DNA of 64,000 nucleotides from JAIEPM01 sp964546815 (lineage in GTDB: Bacteria; Cyanobacteriota; Vampirovibrionia; Obscuribacterales; Obscuribacteraceae). Shown piece by piece: positions 53,701 through 63,800 of this stretch. The notes under the pieces are model-generated. The model was not told the DNA's origin. It was given only the letters and a program-made list of their open reading frames with translations, and searched no databases. The position numbers were made by a program, and so were the translations under genes. The stretch is from the NCBI GenBank assembly GCA_964546815.1, contig CAZJLR010000011.1, positions 1 to 64,000 on the forward strand. Reading direction: 5' to 3'. How positions within the stretch are numbered: position 1 is the stretch's first letter; the number at the start of each line of letters is the position of its first letter.

Positions 53701-55412
53701 CGGGCGAAGGTGGTCAGCTGCCGGCACATAAAGTATCAGAATACATTGCCAAACTACGCAGGACAGAAGCCGGCATCACACTAATTTCTCCGCCACCACA
53801 TCACGACATTTATTCCATTGAAGACCTTGCTCAGCTGGTATTCGATCTAAAACAAGTAAACCCAACAGCAAAAATATCAGTCAAGCTGGTGTCTGAGCAA
53901 GGCGTGGGCACAGTGGCTTTGGGCTGCGCAAAAGCAGGTGCAGACATTGTTCACATTGCCGGTCACGATGGTGGCACAGGTGCCGCACCAATTTCGTCGA
54001 TAAAGCATGCAGGATTGCCCTGGGAATTAGGCTTAGCTGAAACGCATCGTTTTCTAAAAACTCATCGCCTGCGCAATCGCATAATTGTAAGAGTCGATGG
54101 AGGATTGCGATCTGGCATTGACGTTGTAAAAGCCGCAATAATTGGTGCAGACGAATTTGCCTTTGGTACTATTGCGCTTCTTGCTCAGGGCTGCATAATG
54201 GCACGGGTTTGTCACACTAACAATTGCCCGACTGGGATAGCTTCTCAAAAAGAAACTCTCAGGAAGAGATTTCACGGAAATCCTGATAGTGTTGTTGACT
54301 TATTCACATTCATTGCAGAAGAAGTGCGTTATCTGCTGGCAGATTTGGGCTATCGCTCACTTAGCGAATTGCGTGGAAGAACCAACCTTCTACAACAACG
54401 CTCAGACATCGACTTGCAAAAATGCGATGGCTTAGAACTTTCAGCCATTATCGGAAAGCGACAGAATGCAAAGGGCCAATTCAATGGCGATTCTGCGTTA
54501 GTATCAGCCTCAGTGTCAACTGATTCGCAGGACGATATAAAAGGTTTGTATGAAGCAACAATTTGTGGTGTTAATGAGCTCATCCTTAACGATCCAGCGG
54601 TGCGCCGAGCAGTAGAAGAGCCAAGCAGCATAATTAAATCCTACCAACTCACAAACACAGACAGAGCAGTTGGGGCCAGCTTAAGCGGATTGATCGCCAG
54701 TGTACATGGTGACACAGGTTTCGAAGGACAGATCGTCCTTAACTTTGAAGGAGCTGCAGGGCAAAGCTTTGCAGCATTCAATGCCAGAAATGTGATGATT
54801 GTCCTTAAGGGTGAAGCAAACGATTACGTCGCAAAAGGAATGTTTGGCGGAGAAGTCGTTGTTCGCCCGCCTGGCGAATGGACCAAACACAGCACGCCTG
54901 TGCTTGTAGGCAACACCTGCTTGTATGGCGCTGTTGGTGGCAGATTAATGGTTGCTGGCTTGGCTGGTGAACGTTTTGCCGTGCGCAACTCTGGCGCACA
55001 AGCTATTGTCGAAGGAGTCGGCGATCACGGCTGTGAGTATATGACAGGAGGTTCTGTACTTATAATTGGCTCTACCGGTCGAAATTTTGCCGCGGGCATG
55101 ACTGGTGGTCTTGCTTTTGTTTTAGATGAAGACGGTGATTTTGCGAGCAAGGTCAACAAAGACTGCGACAAAGAACTCTACAAACTCACCCCTCAAAGCG
55201 AATCAACAGTCTTGTCTTTGCTCGAAGAGCATGCTCGCCTGACCGGTAGTACGAAAGCGCGGACGATTGTACAAAACTGGCAAGATTATCGCAACAAATT
55301 CGTTCAAGTAGTACCACCAGCGGAGCTCGACCGAGCAGGTCTTTCATCTCAAGACATTTGCCCACAAGATTTGCTAATACACAATGACGAATTGGTTCGA
55401 GACTCAGCCTAA
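50718..55412 (+). CDS. gltB: Glutamate synthase large subunit (GOGAT)
   Basis: 1564 residues from the ATG at 50718 (GAGG at 50706-50709). Class II glutamine amidotransferase domain with catalytic Cys23 in HDACGVGF, so a 22-residue propeptide is expected to be removed. The central and FMN-binding domains follow (GAKPGEGGQLPAHKV, HDGGTGAAPISSIKHAGLPW, RVDGGLRSGIDVVKAAIIGA), then the 3Fe-4S cluster ligands Cys1159, Cys1165 and Cys1170 and the C-terminal GxGxG helix domain (GGEVVVRPPG, YMTGG). It makes two glutamates from glutamine and 2-oxoglutarate. With no gltD nearby it may be the ferredoxin-dependent type, or pair with a distant small subunit. Confidence 0.96.
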   Translation: MPYVPDQNGETHLSDIAAEHDACGVGFIYRTQRTYEVIADALNALSKMEHRGACSADGITGDGSGILTSIPVDIFAREGISLDERDAVAVLFTPKQLVNTGIAATHFLYRKEIERFVKTRGFDVKAWRAVPTSINTLGPIALESCPVIEHLVISYTGDLQGNALDLECTELRAALSVFVQEELNSADFYIASLCRTSIVYKAMTSSDGLRDFYDDLRDDLYKSKWAVFHRRFSTNTASKWALAQPFRHLAHNGEINTLRGNLNWLNARLAAIKSQGADASAVDYAGSDSSILDYAVENLLKHGDSIESAFMKLIPEAHEHHSHLKDDPEIEHFYEFYAAHQEPWDGPALVVFSDANIVGAILDRNGLRPARFTLYEDGSLILSSETGIDLSTDSPVLQKGRLGPGQMISVNLDTGVVSSDIELKKAVAKQHPYGQWLLRERRALKERQFSKEWSYSEEELNRRQIASGYTIEDIDSVITYMAINESEPVLSMGDDTPLAVLSKRPRKIFDYFKQRFAQVTNPPIDSIRERLVMSLTSYLGKRSIKLGAEPMLAQTILLPSPIINEQELEFIESLYDEYKWSRISVAFSPESKMKDALARISEEVAEQVRNGCLNIILSDRESNSNQICVPMLAAVGAVHHHLIKAGLRLDCSLIVETSECWTSHHVAALIAYGAECVVPYLAYETIRHWYWSDKIKALVHEASHDADNKNSANQKFAGLTCAAAQSNFKSLLESGLLKIMSKMGVSKLTSYIGAEIFECLGLGQDISDICFPGTPSAVGGLSCDDLEREIRNLHQRAYGINQPHLTNEGFLKNKRQGEYHRNNNELVAALHEAVKSKDLPASNENKKNNFESYKSLVLQQEPSALRDLLDIVSDRPSIALDEVEPVEAIVAKFCTGGMSLGALSKESHETLAVAMNRLNAKSNSGEGGEDPLRYKPIKVEEDGTSKDFPGMTGLRPGDSAASKIRQVASARFGVTPHYLASAEQLEIKIAQGAKPGEGGQLPAHKVSEYIAKLRRTEAGITLISPPPHHDIYSIEDLAQLVFDLKQVNPTAKISVKLVSEQGVGTVALGCAKAGADIVHIAGHDGGTGAAPISSIKHAGLPWELGLAETHRFLKTHRLRNRIIVRVDGGLRSGIDVVKAAIIGADEFAFGTIALLAQGCIMARVCHTNNCPTGIASQKETLRKRFHGNPDSVVDLFTFIAEEVRYLLADLGYRSLSELRGRTNLLQQRSDIDLQKCDGLELSAIIGKRQNAKGQFNGDSALVSASVSTDSQDDIKGLYEATICGVNELILNDPAVRRAVEEPSSIIKSYQLTNTDRAVGASLSGLIASVHGDTGFEGQIVLNFEGAAGQSFAAFNARNVMIVLKGEANDYVAKGMFGGEVVVRPPGEWTKHSTPVLVGNTCLYGAVGGRLMVAGLAGERFAVRNSGAQAIVEGVGDHGCEYMTGGSVLIIGSTGRNFAAGMTGGLAFVLDEDGDFASKVNKDCDKELYKLTPQSESTVLSLLEEHARLTGSTKARTIVQNWQDYRNKFVQVVPPAELDRAGLSSQDICPQDLLIHNDELVRDSA

Positions 55413-55488
55413 GAACCCAATCGTTCTGCTATTAAGCATTCAAAACGCAAAATATCTTCCTATAAATGTAGCTTGGCGAAAGTTTGCC

Positions 55489-55932
55489 TTACTTTTGGCG
55501 CAACTTATTTTCGTAGAGTTGTTCACCAGCCTGGGCACCCTGTTTCGCTGCGCCCTGAATTCCATAAAGCTGAGTGTTCAAATTATGGAACATTTCGACA
55601 CTGTGGTCCTTTGTCAACCCTTCGTAGAAGCTCTCTTTCTGACCAGACTCACGTTCGGCAAGGCTTTTGAAGAATGTACCAGTCATTTTGAGTGATTCTA
55701 GATCTTTTCCATCATTGGTAAGGTTGATTTCCACATGGCCAAACATCGCTTCAACTGTGCCCTGGCTCTTATAATCTTCCTTTATTTGAGCAGCAATTTT
55801 TAGCCTTTGCTCGGGTGTCATTGCAGCCAGTTCTTCCCTTACCGATGCCAATTCAGTCTTATCACCACTGAACCCAGCATGCTCAATTTTCGCTGCTTCT
55901 TTTTTCACATTGCCATCATATTGTTGCGTCAT
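55489..55932 (-). CDS. Small hydrophilic helical protein
   Basis: 147 residues from the ATG at 55932 (GAGG about 10 nt upstream); an in-frame TTG at 55947 is less likely. The product is helical, Gln/Lys/Glu-rich: ELASVREELAAMTPEQRLKI, GTFFKSLAERESGQKESFYE and a C-terminal QGAAKQGAQAGEQLYENKLR. No signal or membrane segment. In style it resembles the N-terminal helical part of the giant toxin-like protein and of other small genes in this window, so it may belong to a lineage-specific family. Function unknown. Confidence 0.62.
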   Translation of the reverse strand: MTQQYDGNVKKEAAKIEHAGFSGDKTELASVREELAAMTPEQRLKIAAQIKEDYKSQGTVEAMFGHVEINLTNDGKDLESLKMTGTFFKSLAERESGQKESFYEGLTKDHSVEMFHNLNTQLYGIQGAAKQGAQAGEQLYENKLRQK

Positions 55933-56020
55933 TGTTCCATTCCTCAATTTGCCCGAGGATTAGAAGATAGTAGATTTCACTAACTGATTGATGACTAGTT
56001 CATAACCAAAATATGGCAAA

Positions 56021-56695
56021 TCACGACGCGGGATTTTTCAATTTATAACCTATGCCATGGAGCGTTTGTAAAATGGTCGAATCTGTGTCTAGCTTCTTCC
56101 GCAATCGCATCATACAGGTGCGTATCGCATCTTCTGTTGCTTCGGAATCAGTTGACCATACCCGCTCTAGAAGAGCCTCGGCGCTAAACACCTTATTTGG
56201 ATTGCGCATTAGGAATTCGAGCAGTGCAAACTCCTTTCGCTGTAAGCGCACTTCTCGACCGCCCTTGGTCACACTAAAGCTTTCAGGATCAAGAACGATG
56301 TCACTGATCTTTATTAGATTTGAGGTCTGACCTGACGCCCTGCGCAGCAATGCTGTAACCCGAAGGGATAGTTCTTTGAGATTTGCAGGTTTGGTCAAAT
56401 AATCGTCTGCTCCTGCACCAAAGCCCTCTGTCTTATCTTCAATGCCAGATTTTCCAGTTAACATCAAAACCGGAGTGTTTTTCCCACTAGACCGCAGCTG
56501 CTTAAGAATTTCAACTCCAGAAAGATCTGGCAGCTGCCAATCGAGTATCACCAGGTCAAACTCGTAACTTGAGAGTCGAAACAAGCCCTCTTTGCCTTCA
56601 TTTACGACCTCTACCAAATGGTGTTCATCAGTAAGCCATCCTTCCAATACATCCGCATAAGAAAGCTCATCCTCTATAAGCAGAATCTTTGCCAT
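56021..56695 (-). CDS. OmpR/PhoB-type response regulator
   Basis: 224 residues: receiver domain with Asp52 (FDLVILDWQLPDLSG), Thr in LMLTGKSG and Lys in DYLTKPANLKEL, then an OmpR winged helix (VRLQRKEFALLEFLMRNPNK, EDAIRTCMMRLRKKL, LHGIGYKL). The phosphorylation site is intact. It lies 73 nt after the small helical gene's start on the same strand and is divergent from the EF-hand-like gene. The nearest orphan sensor kinase is the damaged one at 57847-59541, which may be its partner. Confidence 0.9.
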   Translation of the reverse strand: MAKILLIEDELSYADVLEGWLTDEHHLVEVVNEGKEGLFRLSSYEFDLVILDWQLPDLSGVEILKQLRSSGKNTPVLMLTGKSGIEDKTEGFGAGADDYLTKPANLKELSLRVTALLRRASGQTSNLIKISDIVLDPESFSVTKGGREVRLQRKEFALLEFLMRNPNKVFSAEALLERVWSTDSEATEDAIRTCMMRLRKKLDTDSTILQTLHGIGYKLKNPAS

Positions 56696-56909
56696 GTAGA
56701 ACCACCACGAAATACCAGAGCCGTATCTATATCAAACCTTGTGCCCATTTTTCCCAACATTACCCAGCCAGGTCTTGACTTGCCATATTTTGGTTATAAA
56801 CAGGATATTTCTTCGTTAGACAGCCGCTGTAATCTCTTTCACATAAGCCGACGACGGCAAGTGACGCGAATGACCGCTGTGGTCAACGGGGAAATTGGAG
56901 GGGTTAATC

Positions 56910-57749
56910 ATGGTACTCGAAGCTCAAAACACAATAACTAAGATCGACAACAACGAAAAAATCACGCTAAAAGAAGCATTTCATAACTTATCAAATGCAG
57001 CCTACGAAAGACCACAAGGACAAAAATACGATTTAAGTCAAGCTGCCTCACTGATGGAAATTGCAGAGGACATGAAAGCCACAAAGGGTTTGGGCAGCAA
57101 CGGAATCATTACTTATAAAGAAATCGAACGCTTTTACAAGCTTCCTAAGGGAGTGCTTCCAAAAGATGAAGAATCTGCCGTGGAGTTCTTGTACAAAAAC
57201 TTTAATTACCTCAAGAATGCAGGACCAGGACAACCAGAAGACGATTACAGAAACGAAGAAGGCATTTCTCGTAAAAACATTCTCGAAGCTGCGCAAGTTT
57301 TTGAAGGTTTGGCTTATATTCAAAAGCATCCAGAGATGAAGGGTAGCAATGGAAACATAAGCGCAAACGATATTGAAAAATACATCGAGAATCACCCAAA
57401 TCTTGATCCAAAGGATGTCCGTGCGTTACAGCGCCTGGAATACTATGAGTCCATTCCAGGAAACATCACTGATGCTGAAAAACTTGCTAAGTCCCTATTC
57501 AAAAAAGATGAATCGAAAGTTCCAGAAAAGGTAACGGCATCGCCAGAAACTGATGCCGAACGAATAACGAGAGAAACGCAAGATCTTATCAGCCTGTATC
57601 AAAAAGGAATGGTTGATGAAGACACAGCAGCCGAACGGCTGGTAACCATCAAACACCGAGATAATCCGCAATACAGAGTGACTGATGCGGAACTTCAAAA
57701 AGCTAAGGAGCAACTTCGCGAAACCTCCTCACTAGACATGTCTTTCTAG
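56910..57749 (+). CDS. EF-hand-like helical protein
   Basis: 279 residues from the ATG at 56910 (GGAGG, 8 nt). Three segments resemble EF-hand loops: DNNEKITLKEAF (about 13-24), GSNGIITYKEIERF and GSNGNISANDIEKY, each with the acidic/Asn loop, a central hydrophobic and a Glu/Asp at the end. The first positions deviate from the classical DxDxDG, so calcium binding is uncertain. The C-terminal part is helical and charged, ending with SSLDMSF. No signal or membrane segment. A very strong hairpin terminator follows. Confidence 0.72.
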   Translation: MVLEAQNTITKIDNNEKITLKEAFHNLSNAAYERPQGQKYDLSQAASLMEIAEDMKATKGLGSNGIITYKEIERFYKLPKGVLPKDEESAVEFLYKNFNYLKNAGPGQPEDDYRNEEGISRKNILEAAQVFEGLAYIQKHPEMKGSNGNISANDIEKYIENHPNLDPKDVRALQRLEYYESIPGNITDAEKLAKSLFKKDESKVPEKVTASPETDAERITRETQDLISLYQKGMVDEDTAAERLVTIKHRDNPQYRVTDAELQKAKEQLRETSSLDMSF

Positions 57750-57767
57750 AACGCCCCCCCTACACGC

Positions 57768-57805
57768 AATCCCCTGGTCAGCCCCACGACCAGGGGATTA
57801 CTGTT
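57768..57805 (+). terminator. Strong hairpin terminator after the EF-hand-like gene
   Basis: AATCCCCTGGTC (57768-57779) pairs perfectly with GACCAGGGGATT (57788-57799) around an 8-nt loop, and a short T-run follows (ACTGTTTT). It lies between convergent genes and may stop transcription from both sides, though only the plus side has T residues. Confidence 0.85.
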
Positions 57806-57846
57806 TTAGTGCAGTACAGTTTAGTTTGTCGAGAAAGCCTACGACT

Positions 57847-59541
57847 CTATGAAGCAGAAGGAATGCGAAACCAAAAACGACTTCCTTTCCCCAGCTCGCT
57901 GCTAACACCAATCGTCCCGCCATGCTGTTCAATAATTGTTTTACAAATCGCAAGTCCGAGTCCTGTACTTCCTTTCTTTTGGGTGCCAGGCAACTGTTTG
58001 AATTTGTCAAATATCGATTGCTGGTATTCGGTCGGGATACCAGGACCTTGATCTAGAACAGAAATTTCAATCCAGGGAAGTTCTTCGACCACGCTAATGG
58101 TTATAGTGCCTCCTGCTGGAGAGAACTTGATTGAATTTCCCAACAAATTGACCAACACCTGCACAAGACGCTCTTCATCAGCATAAGCTGAAAATTCAAC
58201 ATCGTCAGCAACAAGTGTAACGCCCGACTTGTCGGCGAGCGATTTCACTTCGGTTATGGAACGCTCGATTGCGTCATTAACCAACATTTCTTTGATATCC
58301 ATGTCAAACTTGCCGGCTTCGAGTTTTTCGGCATCTAGCAAATCGTTAATCAGCTTCATAAGGCGATCTACACTTTTTGTGCAATTGTCTACAAAGCGTT
58401 TTCCTTTCTCTGTTAAATCACCATGCTTTCCAGTTCCTAAAATAAGCAAACCACCATGCAATGACGCCAGGGGCGTTCTAAGGTCATGACTGACCATTGC
58501 TACAAACTCTTGCTTGAGTCGTTCTACCTGTTTGCGCTCGGTAATATCATGTACAACGCAAAACAACGCATTCTCTACTGGAGACCAGGACACAGTCCAA
58601 GACGTGGGCAATTCGTTACCGTCACTTTTGACTACCTTAGCTTCGATTGAAGCATCTGTTTCCGAATTCACAAGCTCTTTCAAAGACTGTTGCATCCGTT
58701 TTTGATCATCTTTAGCAATCAGTTCTACAAAGTTTTTCTTTTGAAGTGATTCTTTCTCATACCCCCACATCTTTTGGCACGCAATGTTGACATTCAAGAA
58801 TTGTCCCTCAGGACTGATGGAGCAAATAACGTCAACTGTATTTTCGACAAGGGCTCGCTCCTTCCGGCGAGCTTCGGTTAATGCTTCTGCCATATCATGA
58901 AAAACTTTATCAAGATTGCCTATTTCGTCTTTGCCTTTCAATTCGGGGATTAGCGGCAACTCTTGCCCTAATCGCAAACTATTTTGGGTCAAGACATCCA
59001 ATCGCCTTACTACATGTTTGAAGAAATACAGTACTAATACAATCGCAACAAGAATGTCTACTATGGTTGCCGCAATTACGAGTATTTTTATTTGCTCTCT
59101 AAAACCAGCTTTGGAAGTATGTTCGGTGCTTGCAGCTCTCGATTCTTGACCGATGATCAATTGAATTTCGGTACGAGTCAAGGGGCCAGTCTTCCAAACA
59201 TCGGCCATCAAGGCATTCCACTTTTCAGTATCAGTAAGCGGCAATGTCTCAGCGATTTTTAGATCTCTCTGCAAAGTGTCGTACAACAAAGAAAGATTTT
59301 TGACAATCTGCTCTTGCTCCGGATTACCTTTGATGATTTCCCGCATACGAGGAATCTCATCACCAAAGCCAGAAAGCATTTGTTTGCAGGTATCAAGATT
59401 GATGCGTACCTGCGTTTCCCGGTAAGTAAGAAACATGGATGAAAAATTGTCAACGGTGCTAACAATGTAATTTCCATGCATACTGAGCGTCTTTGCTCTA
59501 GCTTCCCGTTGAGCTTCGTATTCAGATTGCCTCAACAACAC
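57847..59541 (-). CDS. Sensor histidine kinase with PAS domain, 5' end interrupted
   Basis: 564 residues from a GTG at 59541, but this start falls inside the first transmembrane helix and has no ribosome site. Content: extracytoplasmic helical sensor of CHASE3 type (about 20-140), transmembrane helix about 150-175, HAMP, PAS (about 230-345: VDVICSISPEGQFLNVNIAC), HisKA with SHDLRTPLASL, and HATPase with NLLGNSIKFSP, DQGPGIP and GLGLAICKTIIEQHGG. The true reading frame begins at an ATG at 59625 and is broken by an ochre codon at codon 7 (see separate entry). It may be a pseudogene or a sequencing error; the kinase core itself looks intact. Confidence 0.85.
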   Translation of the reverse strand: MLLRQSEYEAQREARAKTLSMHGNYIVSTVDNFSSMFLTYRETQVRINLDTCKQMLSGFGDEIPRMREIIKGNPEQEQIVKNLSLLYDTLQRDLKIAETLPLTDTEKWNALMADVWKTGPLTRTEIQLIIGQESRAASTEHTSKAGFREQIKILVIAATIVDILVAIVLVLYFFKHVVRRLDVLTQNSLRLGQELPLIPELKGKDEIGNLDKVFHDMAEALTEARRKERALVENTVDVICSISPEGQFLNVNIACQKMWGYEKESLQKKNFVELIAKDDQKRMQQSLKELVNSETDASIEAKVVKSDGNELPTSWTVSWSPVENALFCVVHDITERKQVERLKQEFVAMVSHDLRTPLASLHGGLLILGTGKHGDLTEKGKRFVDNCTKSVDRLMKLINDLLDAEKLEAGKFDMDIKEMLVNDAIERSITEVKSLADKSGVTLVADDVEFSAYADEERLVQVLVNLLGNSIKFSPAGGTITISVVEELPWIEISVLDQGPGIPTEYQQSIFDKFKQLPGTQKKGSTGLGLAICKTIIEQHGGTIGVSSELGKGSRFWFRIPSAS

Positions 59542-59625
59542 GGTGATAACAACAAGAAAAGCCAGCTGAATAAATAATGGTATGGCTACAAGGATGAGTC
59601 CTTTTTACGGTAGACTAAGATTCAT
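59542..59625 (-). other. Missing N-terminus of the histidine kinase, with in-frame TAA
   Basis: Reading the kinase frame back from 59541 gives ITVVLFALQIFLPIAVLILG when read backwards, that is, a forward segment KGLILVAIPLFIQLAFLVVI that is a perfect first transmembrane helix. Before it is TAA at 59607-59605, and before that an ATG at 59625 encoding MNLSLP. A CAA-to-TAA transition would create this stop. Between the stop and 59541 there is no ATG, GTG or TTG in frame. So either the gene is disrupted by one base, or the base is a read error, or translation reads through the stop. Confidence 0.75.
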
Positions 59626-59672
59626 AATTGCAACTCAAAACCAAAAGTTTAGTTAGGGAACAATTTTAGCAG

Positions 59673-60848
59673 ATGACGCTGCCAATACTAGCAACAAAAA
59701 CAGTAAGTCCAGCGAGATTGCCAAACTATCGCTTAGTTGAAATCTGCTTAGCACTGATTTGCGTACTTCTGGTAAGTAGCATCTTTCTGGCGTTGTGGTG
59801 CCCCGATGCCAATGAAATGGACAAAAGAGCATGGAAGCTGCACGAAGAGTTTCCGAAAGGAAACAACATTCAAGAAGAGTTATGGCTTAGAGCAGCGTTA
59901 TTGTGGCGTGAAGTTTTTCTCGGACCAGACGATCCTGACGTAACCCACGGTCTTGAGTATCTAGCTTTTTACTACTACAGGTCGCAACAAAAGAAACTTA
60001 GCGAAGATTTGTTGGCCAGAGCCATCTCAATTCACGAACTAAACCTTAAGCGCGGCAGTACAGACCGCAACTATCTCAATATTGCGCACGTAGACTTCAT
60101 CAACGTACTCCGTAATAGCATTGCAATTTATATTGAGCAAAATCGTTTTCACGATGCAGCTAGGCTTTTAAAACGTGAAAGTGAACTGATGCAAAATGCG
60201 ACTAGAACGCCAGTTGAATTTATCGACATTTATCAAAAACAAGCAAAACTTGTTCGTCCCCACGTAGAGCCAGGCGAAATGCCACCGAGGAATCTCCATA
60301 TCAGGTCAAAATCATGGTCTATGAGCCTACAAAAATCGATAAACACTCTAAGACTGGTAAAAGATCAAAGTGCAGAATCACTAGGTAGACGATCTTTAAG
60401 AAATAGGCTCCAGGGTTACGCACTTATTTCGACGTATGAAATGCAGCAGGGTAACTACGCAACTGCCGAAAAGCAACTGATGGAAGCAGTAGAGCTGAGC
60501 AAGAAGAATGATGACGCGTGCCACACAATGATTCAACACACTTTAGACCTTGCAACACTGTTCAAAACTCAGCAGAATTTTGCACTATCGGAACACTGGT
60601 GCAAAGAACTTCTAACTGACAGTTCTTGTATTAAGAAAAGCTCCCCCCTTCAAAAGGTCATGATCCGCCGCTTCTATGCCGACTTACTCCGAAGTCATGG
60701 TAAAAACGAAGAAGCGACGAATCTTGAAAATCAGGCTTTAGAAATTATCCGTCAAGAAAAGATTGGAACAGACGAATATAATCCAACCACTTTTGTTTCG
60801 AAAACAGACCCTGTTGCTCGTAACGACTTAAACCCCGCTAGTTATTAA
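59673..60848 (+). CDS. Membrane-anchored TPR protein
   Basis: 391 residues with one transmembrane helix near residues 22-43 (LVEICLALICVLLVSSIFLAL). The rest consists of TPR-like repeats (LWLRAALLWREVFLGPDDPD, YLAFYYYRSQQKKLSEDLLA, YEMQQGNYATAEKQLMEAVE, HTLDLATLFKTQQNFALSEH). It lies divergent to the histidine kinase with 47 nt between the intended start codons, so their promoters overlap. Its last 21 nt overlap the tail of the convergent transglutaminase-like gene (60828-60848). Function unknown beyond protein binding. Confidence 0.75.
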   Translation: MTLPILATKTVSPARLPNYRLVEICLALICVLLVSSIFLALWCPDANEMDKRAWKLHEEFPKGNNIQEELWLRAALLWREVFLGPDDPDVTHGLEYLAFYYYRSQQKKLSEDLLARAISIHELNLKRGSTDRNYLNIAHVDFINVLRNSIAIYIEQNRFHDAARLLKRESELMQNATRTPVEFIDIYQKQAKLVRPHVEPGEMPPRNLHIRSKSWSMSLQKSINTLRLVKDQSAESLGRRSLRNRLQGYALISTYEMQQGNYATAEKQLMEAVELSKKNDDACHTMIQHTLDLATLFKTQQNFALSEHWCKELLTDSSCIKKSSPLQKVMIRRFYADLLRSHGKNEEATNLENQALEIIRQEKIGTDEYNPTTFVSKTDPVARNDLNPASY

Positions 60849-63800
60849 GTCAGCGGCTGTTACCTCTTCCCTCACAGCATCAACTTTCGAGAAGCACATG
60901 CTGCCGTCTTGATTGAATCCGTCAAAACACCAGGCACTTTCTACGGTGTTATCAGACCGGAGAATGTTGAAGTAATCACCAGGCTTTGCTTGTTGAGCTT
61001 TGCACTGGTTGTATTTTTCAAACAGCTCTGGACTTAAGCACTTAATTGCGTCGTGTAGAATAACAATTTTTCCGGTATTTTCGTCAATGCTTTCCACCTT
61101 CCATCCGGAAGTGTCTTGATAATTGATTCTCTGCCCAGTGCCTAAATTCAAATCAGCAGGGGTGGGTGATGGTTGACCAAGGAGGCGTACGATTTCCTTT
61201 CCTTGCCGATGAACCGACGCCGGATCGGCACCGTAAATGCGCTGTCTGGGATCATAAACGCGAGGACCAGCTCCTATATCAATTAAAGTCCAGGCATGAT
61301 TCAAATTATCACGACCGCCACCGCCATTTCCTCTAACTAAAGTGGCAGGCAAATCAAGCTCATCACAGAGAACTTTCAGAAGAAGCGCCTGTTGACTGCA
61401 GACACCTTTCCCTTGCCGAATGAATTCCCCAAGCAAGACTCTGTTTCCTCTTTGCTCGTGATTAAACATGGAGTACCAATTGTCCAGGGGTTTTTCATTG
61501 TTATTTCGCATTGATTCAGGCGTCAACAATTCTTTGGCGTATTTCGTTAAAGCTTCGGCACGCTCTTTTGGAGCTAAATCTCCGAATTTTGTGCGAGCTT
61601 CTTCAATTACAAAGCGCAGCACAGGATCATTTGCGCGATCTACGACTGTAGCAGGTCTAGTTCTTGAGTTAAATTCGCCTTTGCGGTTTACAAATTTATG
61701 CTGTCCAGCATTTGCGAAACCGTCTTTAAGCTTGCCGGAGAATTCATGATTCCTTGCATATTCATTCGACTGATTTATCGCCTGCCTGGATGGCAATTTC
61801 TTTGCCATCATCACCCCGGGTACTTCAGATTTATCTTGCGGAGCAGTTTTCTCAAATTGATTTAGATCTTTATTCGGCAAACCTAGATCCAAAAGTACAG
61901 TCTTATTGGGGCTTTGAACCAGCAAGGGGATCACATGGTCTTTATCTACTACTTGCAAATCAGGGCGTTCAAGCAAGTTGATTTTATTATCGCCAATGCG
62001 GCGCTCTTCCACCCACACTTTGCCGCCAGGCTCATTCAGTGAATAATGCACAGTTAAGGTTCCAACCTGCATTTTCCCAAACTGAGTCAGCAGCTCGCCC
62101 TCCGTTACCTGCTTTTGATCAATCGGTCTGTCTGAATCAGCGTTGTGCCTGATAAGTATTCGATTACTATCGGTTTCATCTAGAGCAACAACGATTTTCT
62201 CATTGCCGTTTACATGTACTTTGTCGCCTGGTAGAAACTGATGGCTATCAAGCTCCGGTGATACATTTGGCATCTCTTCAGGAACATGGCCTGTTAATAG
62301 CAACTGCGGTAGGCTCTGCGTTTTATTGAATCTTCTGTCTGCCATATGCACCATTTGATGGCTCAAAGCAGTCATAAAAGGAGCGCTTACAACTGCAATG
62401 GCTCCACTCTGGTTCATTTGGTCTGCAACTTTCGCATAGTCGATGTTATCGCTAAGTTCTTGCATGCTCAATTGACTGGGTTCCTTTCCAAGGTCTTTTG
62501 CAATGCGCATTTTTTCGCATTCTATCGCCTGAGTAAGAGCTGCGCTGCTGGCATTGGAATAGGCCATACCCATATCACTTAACGCAGCGTTAGCGAAGCT
62601 TTTTGAAGAAAGCCCAAAGCATCCGGTTGCTCGGCTTACACTATAACGTCCCAGCTCACCAGCTAAGAAGAATGCAGTGCTTAAAGCGAGTGTTTTGGCA
62701 GTGAGCGCCTCAGCCCCAGGCTCGCGGAGAGCTGCGGACTTAGCAAAAGCATAGCTTTGTACTCCAGCTGAAGCAAGCTTATAAGCGCCAAATACCGCAG
62801 CGATCTCTACGGTACTTCGCCCTGATTGCACCATTCTGCCAAGAGCACAGTTTAAGATTGCCTGTTGCTCTAAAGATCTTGCAGCCTGCGCAGTGTTTAA
62901 TGCTGTTCGCATGTTATTCAATTGGTTGAATTGTCCAAACATTCTGGCACCGACAGAAGCAGAAGCCATCGCGGCTCCCTCCCACATGCCCGCCTTAAAA
63001 TTGTTGAAGTCATTGCTATTATTAGACATTCGCCCGAACATCGAGATGCTGCCACCTGCAAGCGTAGAAGCACCTATTTCTGCGGCATACCCGCTATAAA
63101 CACCAATTTTCCCTGCACTTACAGCAGCATTCAAAGATGCACCGATACCGGCAGTAGCCACAGTGATCGCAGTCATCACTATTGCGTCATTAGCAATTTT
63201 TTGAGACTGCTTAGCCTCGACAGATAATTCGCTAGAGCTTGCAGCAGTTGCACCGATACCATGCATCAGTAGTTGTGTCGATTTAGTGTAGTTATCGAGC
63301 CTGAAATTGCTAACAATTGAAGGATCAAATCCTTTGTTGAACAGTTCAGAACTAGATTTTTCCAAGGCATTGGTTTGCAAACTAACATCATGAGAGAAGC
63401 CTCTCAGCATTTCCTGGCGGTGCCCAATAATCGGGTCAGTTATCCAACCAGTAGCCCATGTTTTGTTGTCTACATAGTCCTTCAATGAATTGTCAGCTAA
63501 AGCTTTCGCTTGTTTTGCCTCTCGGAAAAGGTCTTGGACATCGACCAATCCACCATCACTAAATCCAATGCAATCAGTGTGCCGAGGGGCTCCTAAGCCG
63601 ATTAGTTGATGCTTTTCAGATGAACCTATTGAGAATTCCATTAATACCCTGGCTTGCTGAGACAAATCAACCGGATTTTGTCCGTTAAGCATCATTCCGT
63701 AACCAGGCAGCAACGCACCACAGGGCTCACTTTCTTCTGTGCAATTCCCAGCATTTGAGCAAGTCCTATAAAGTCTTCCATCTTTGATAACAAAAACATC

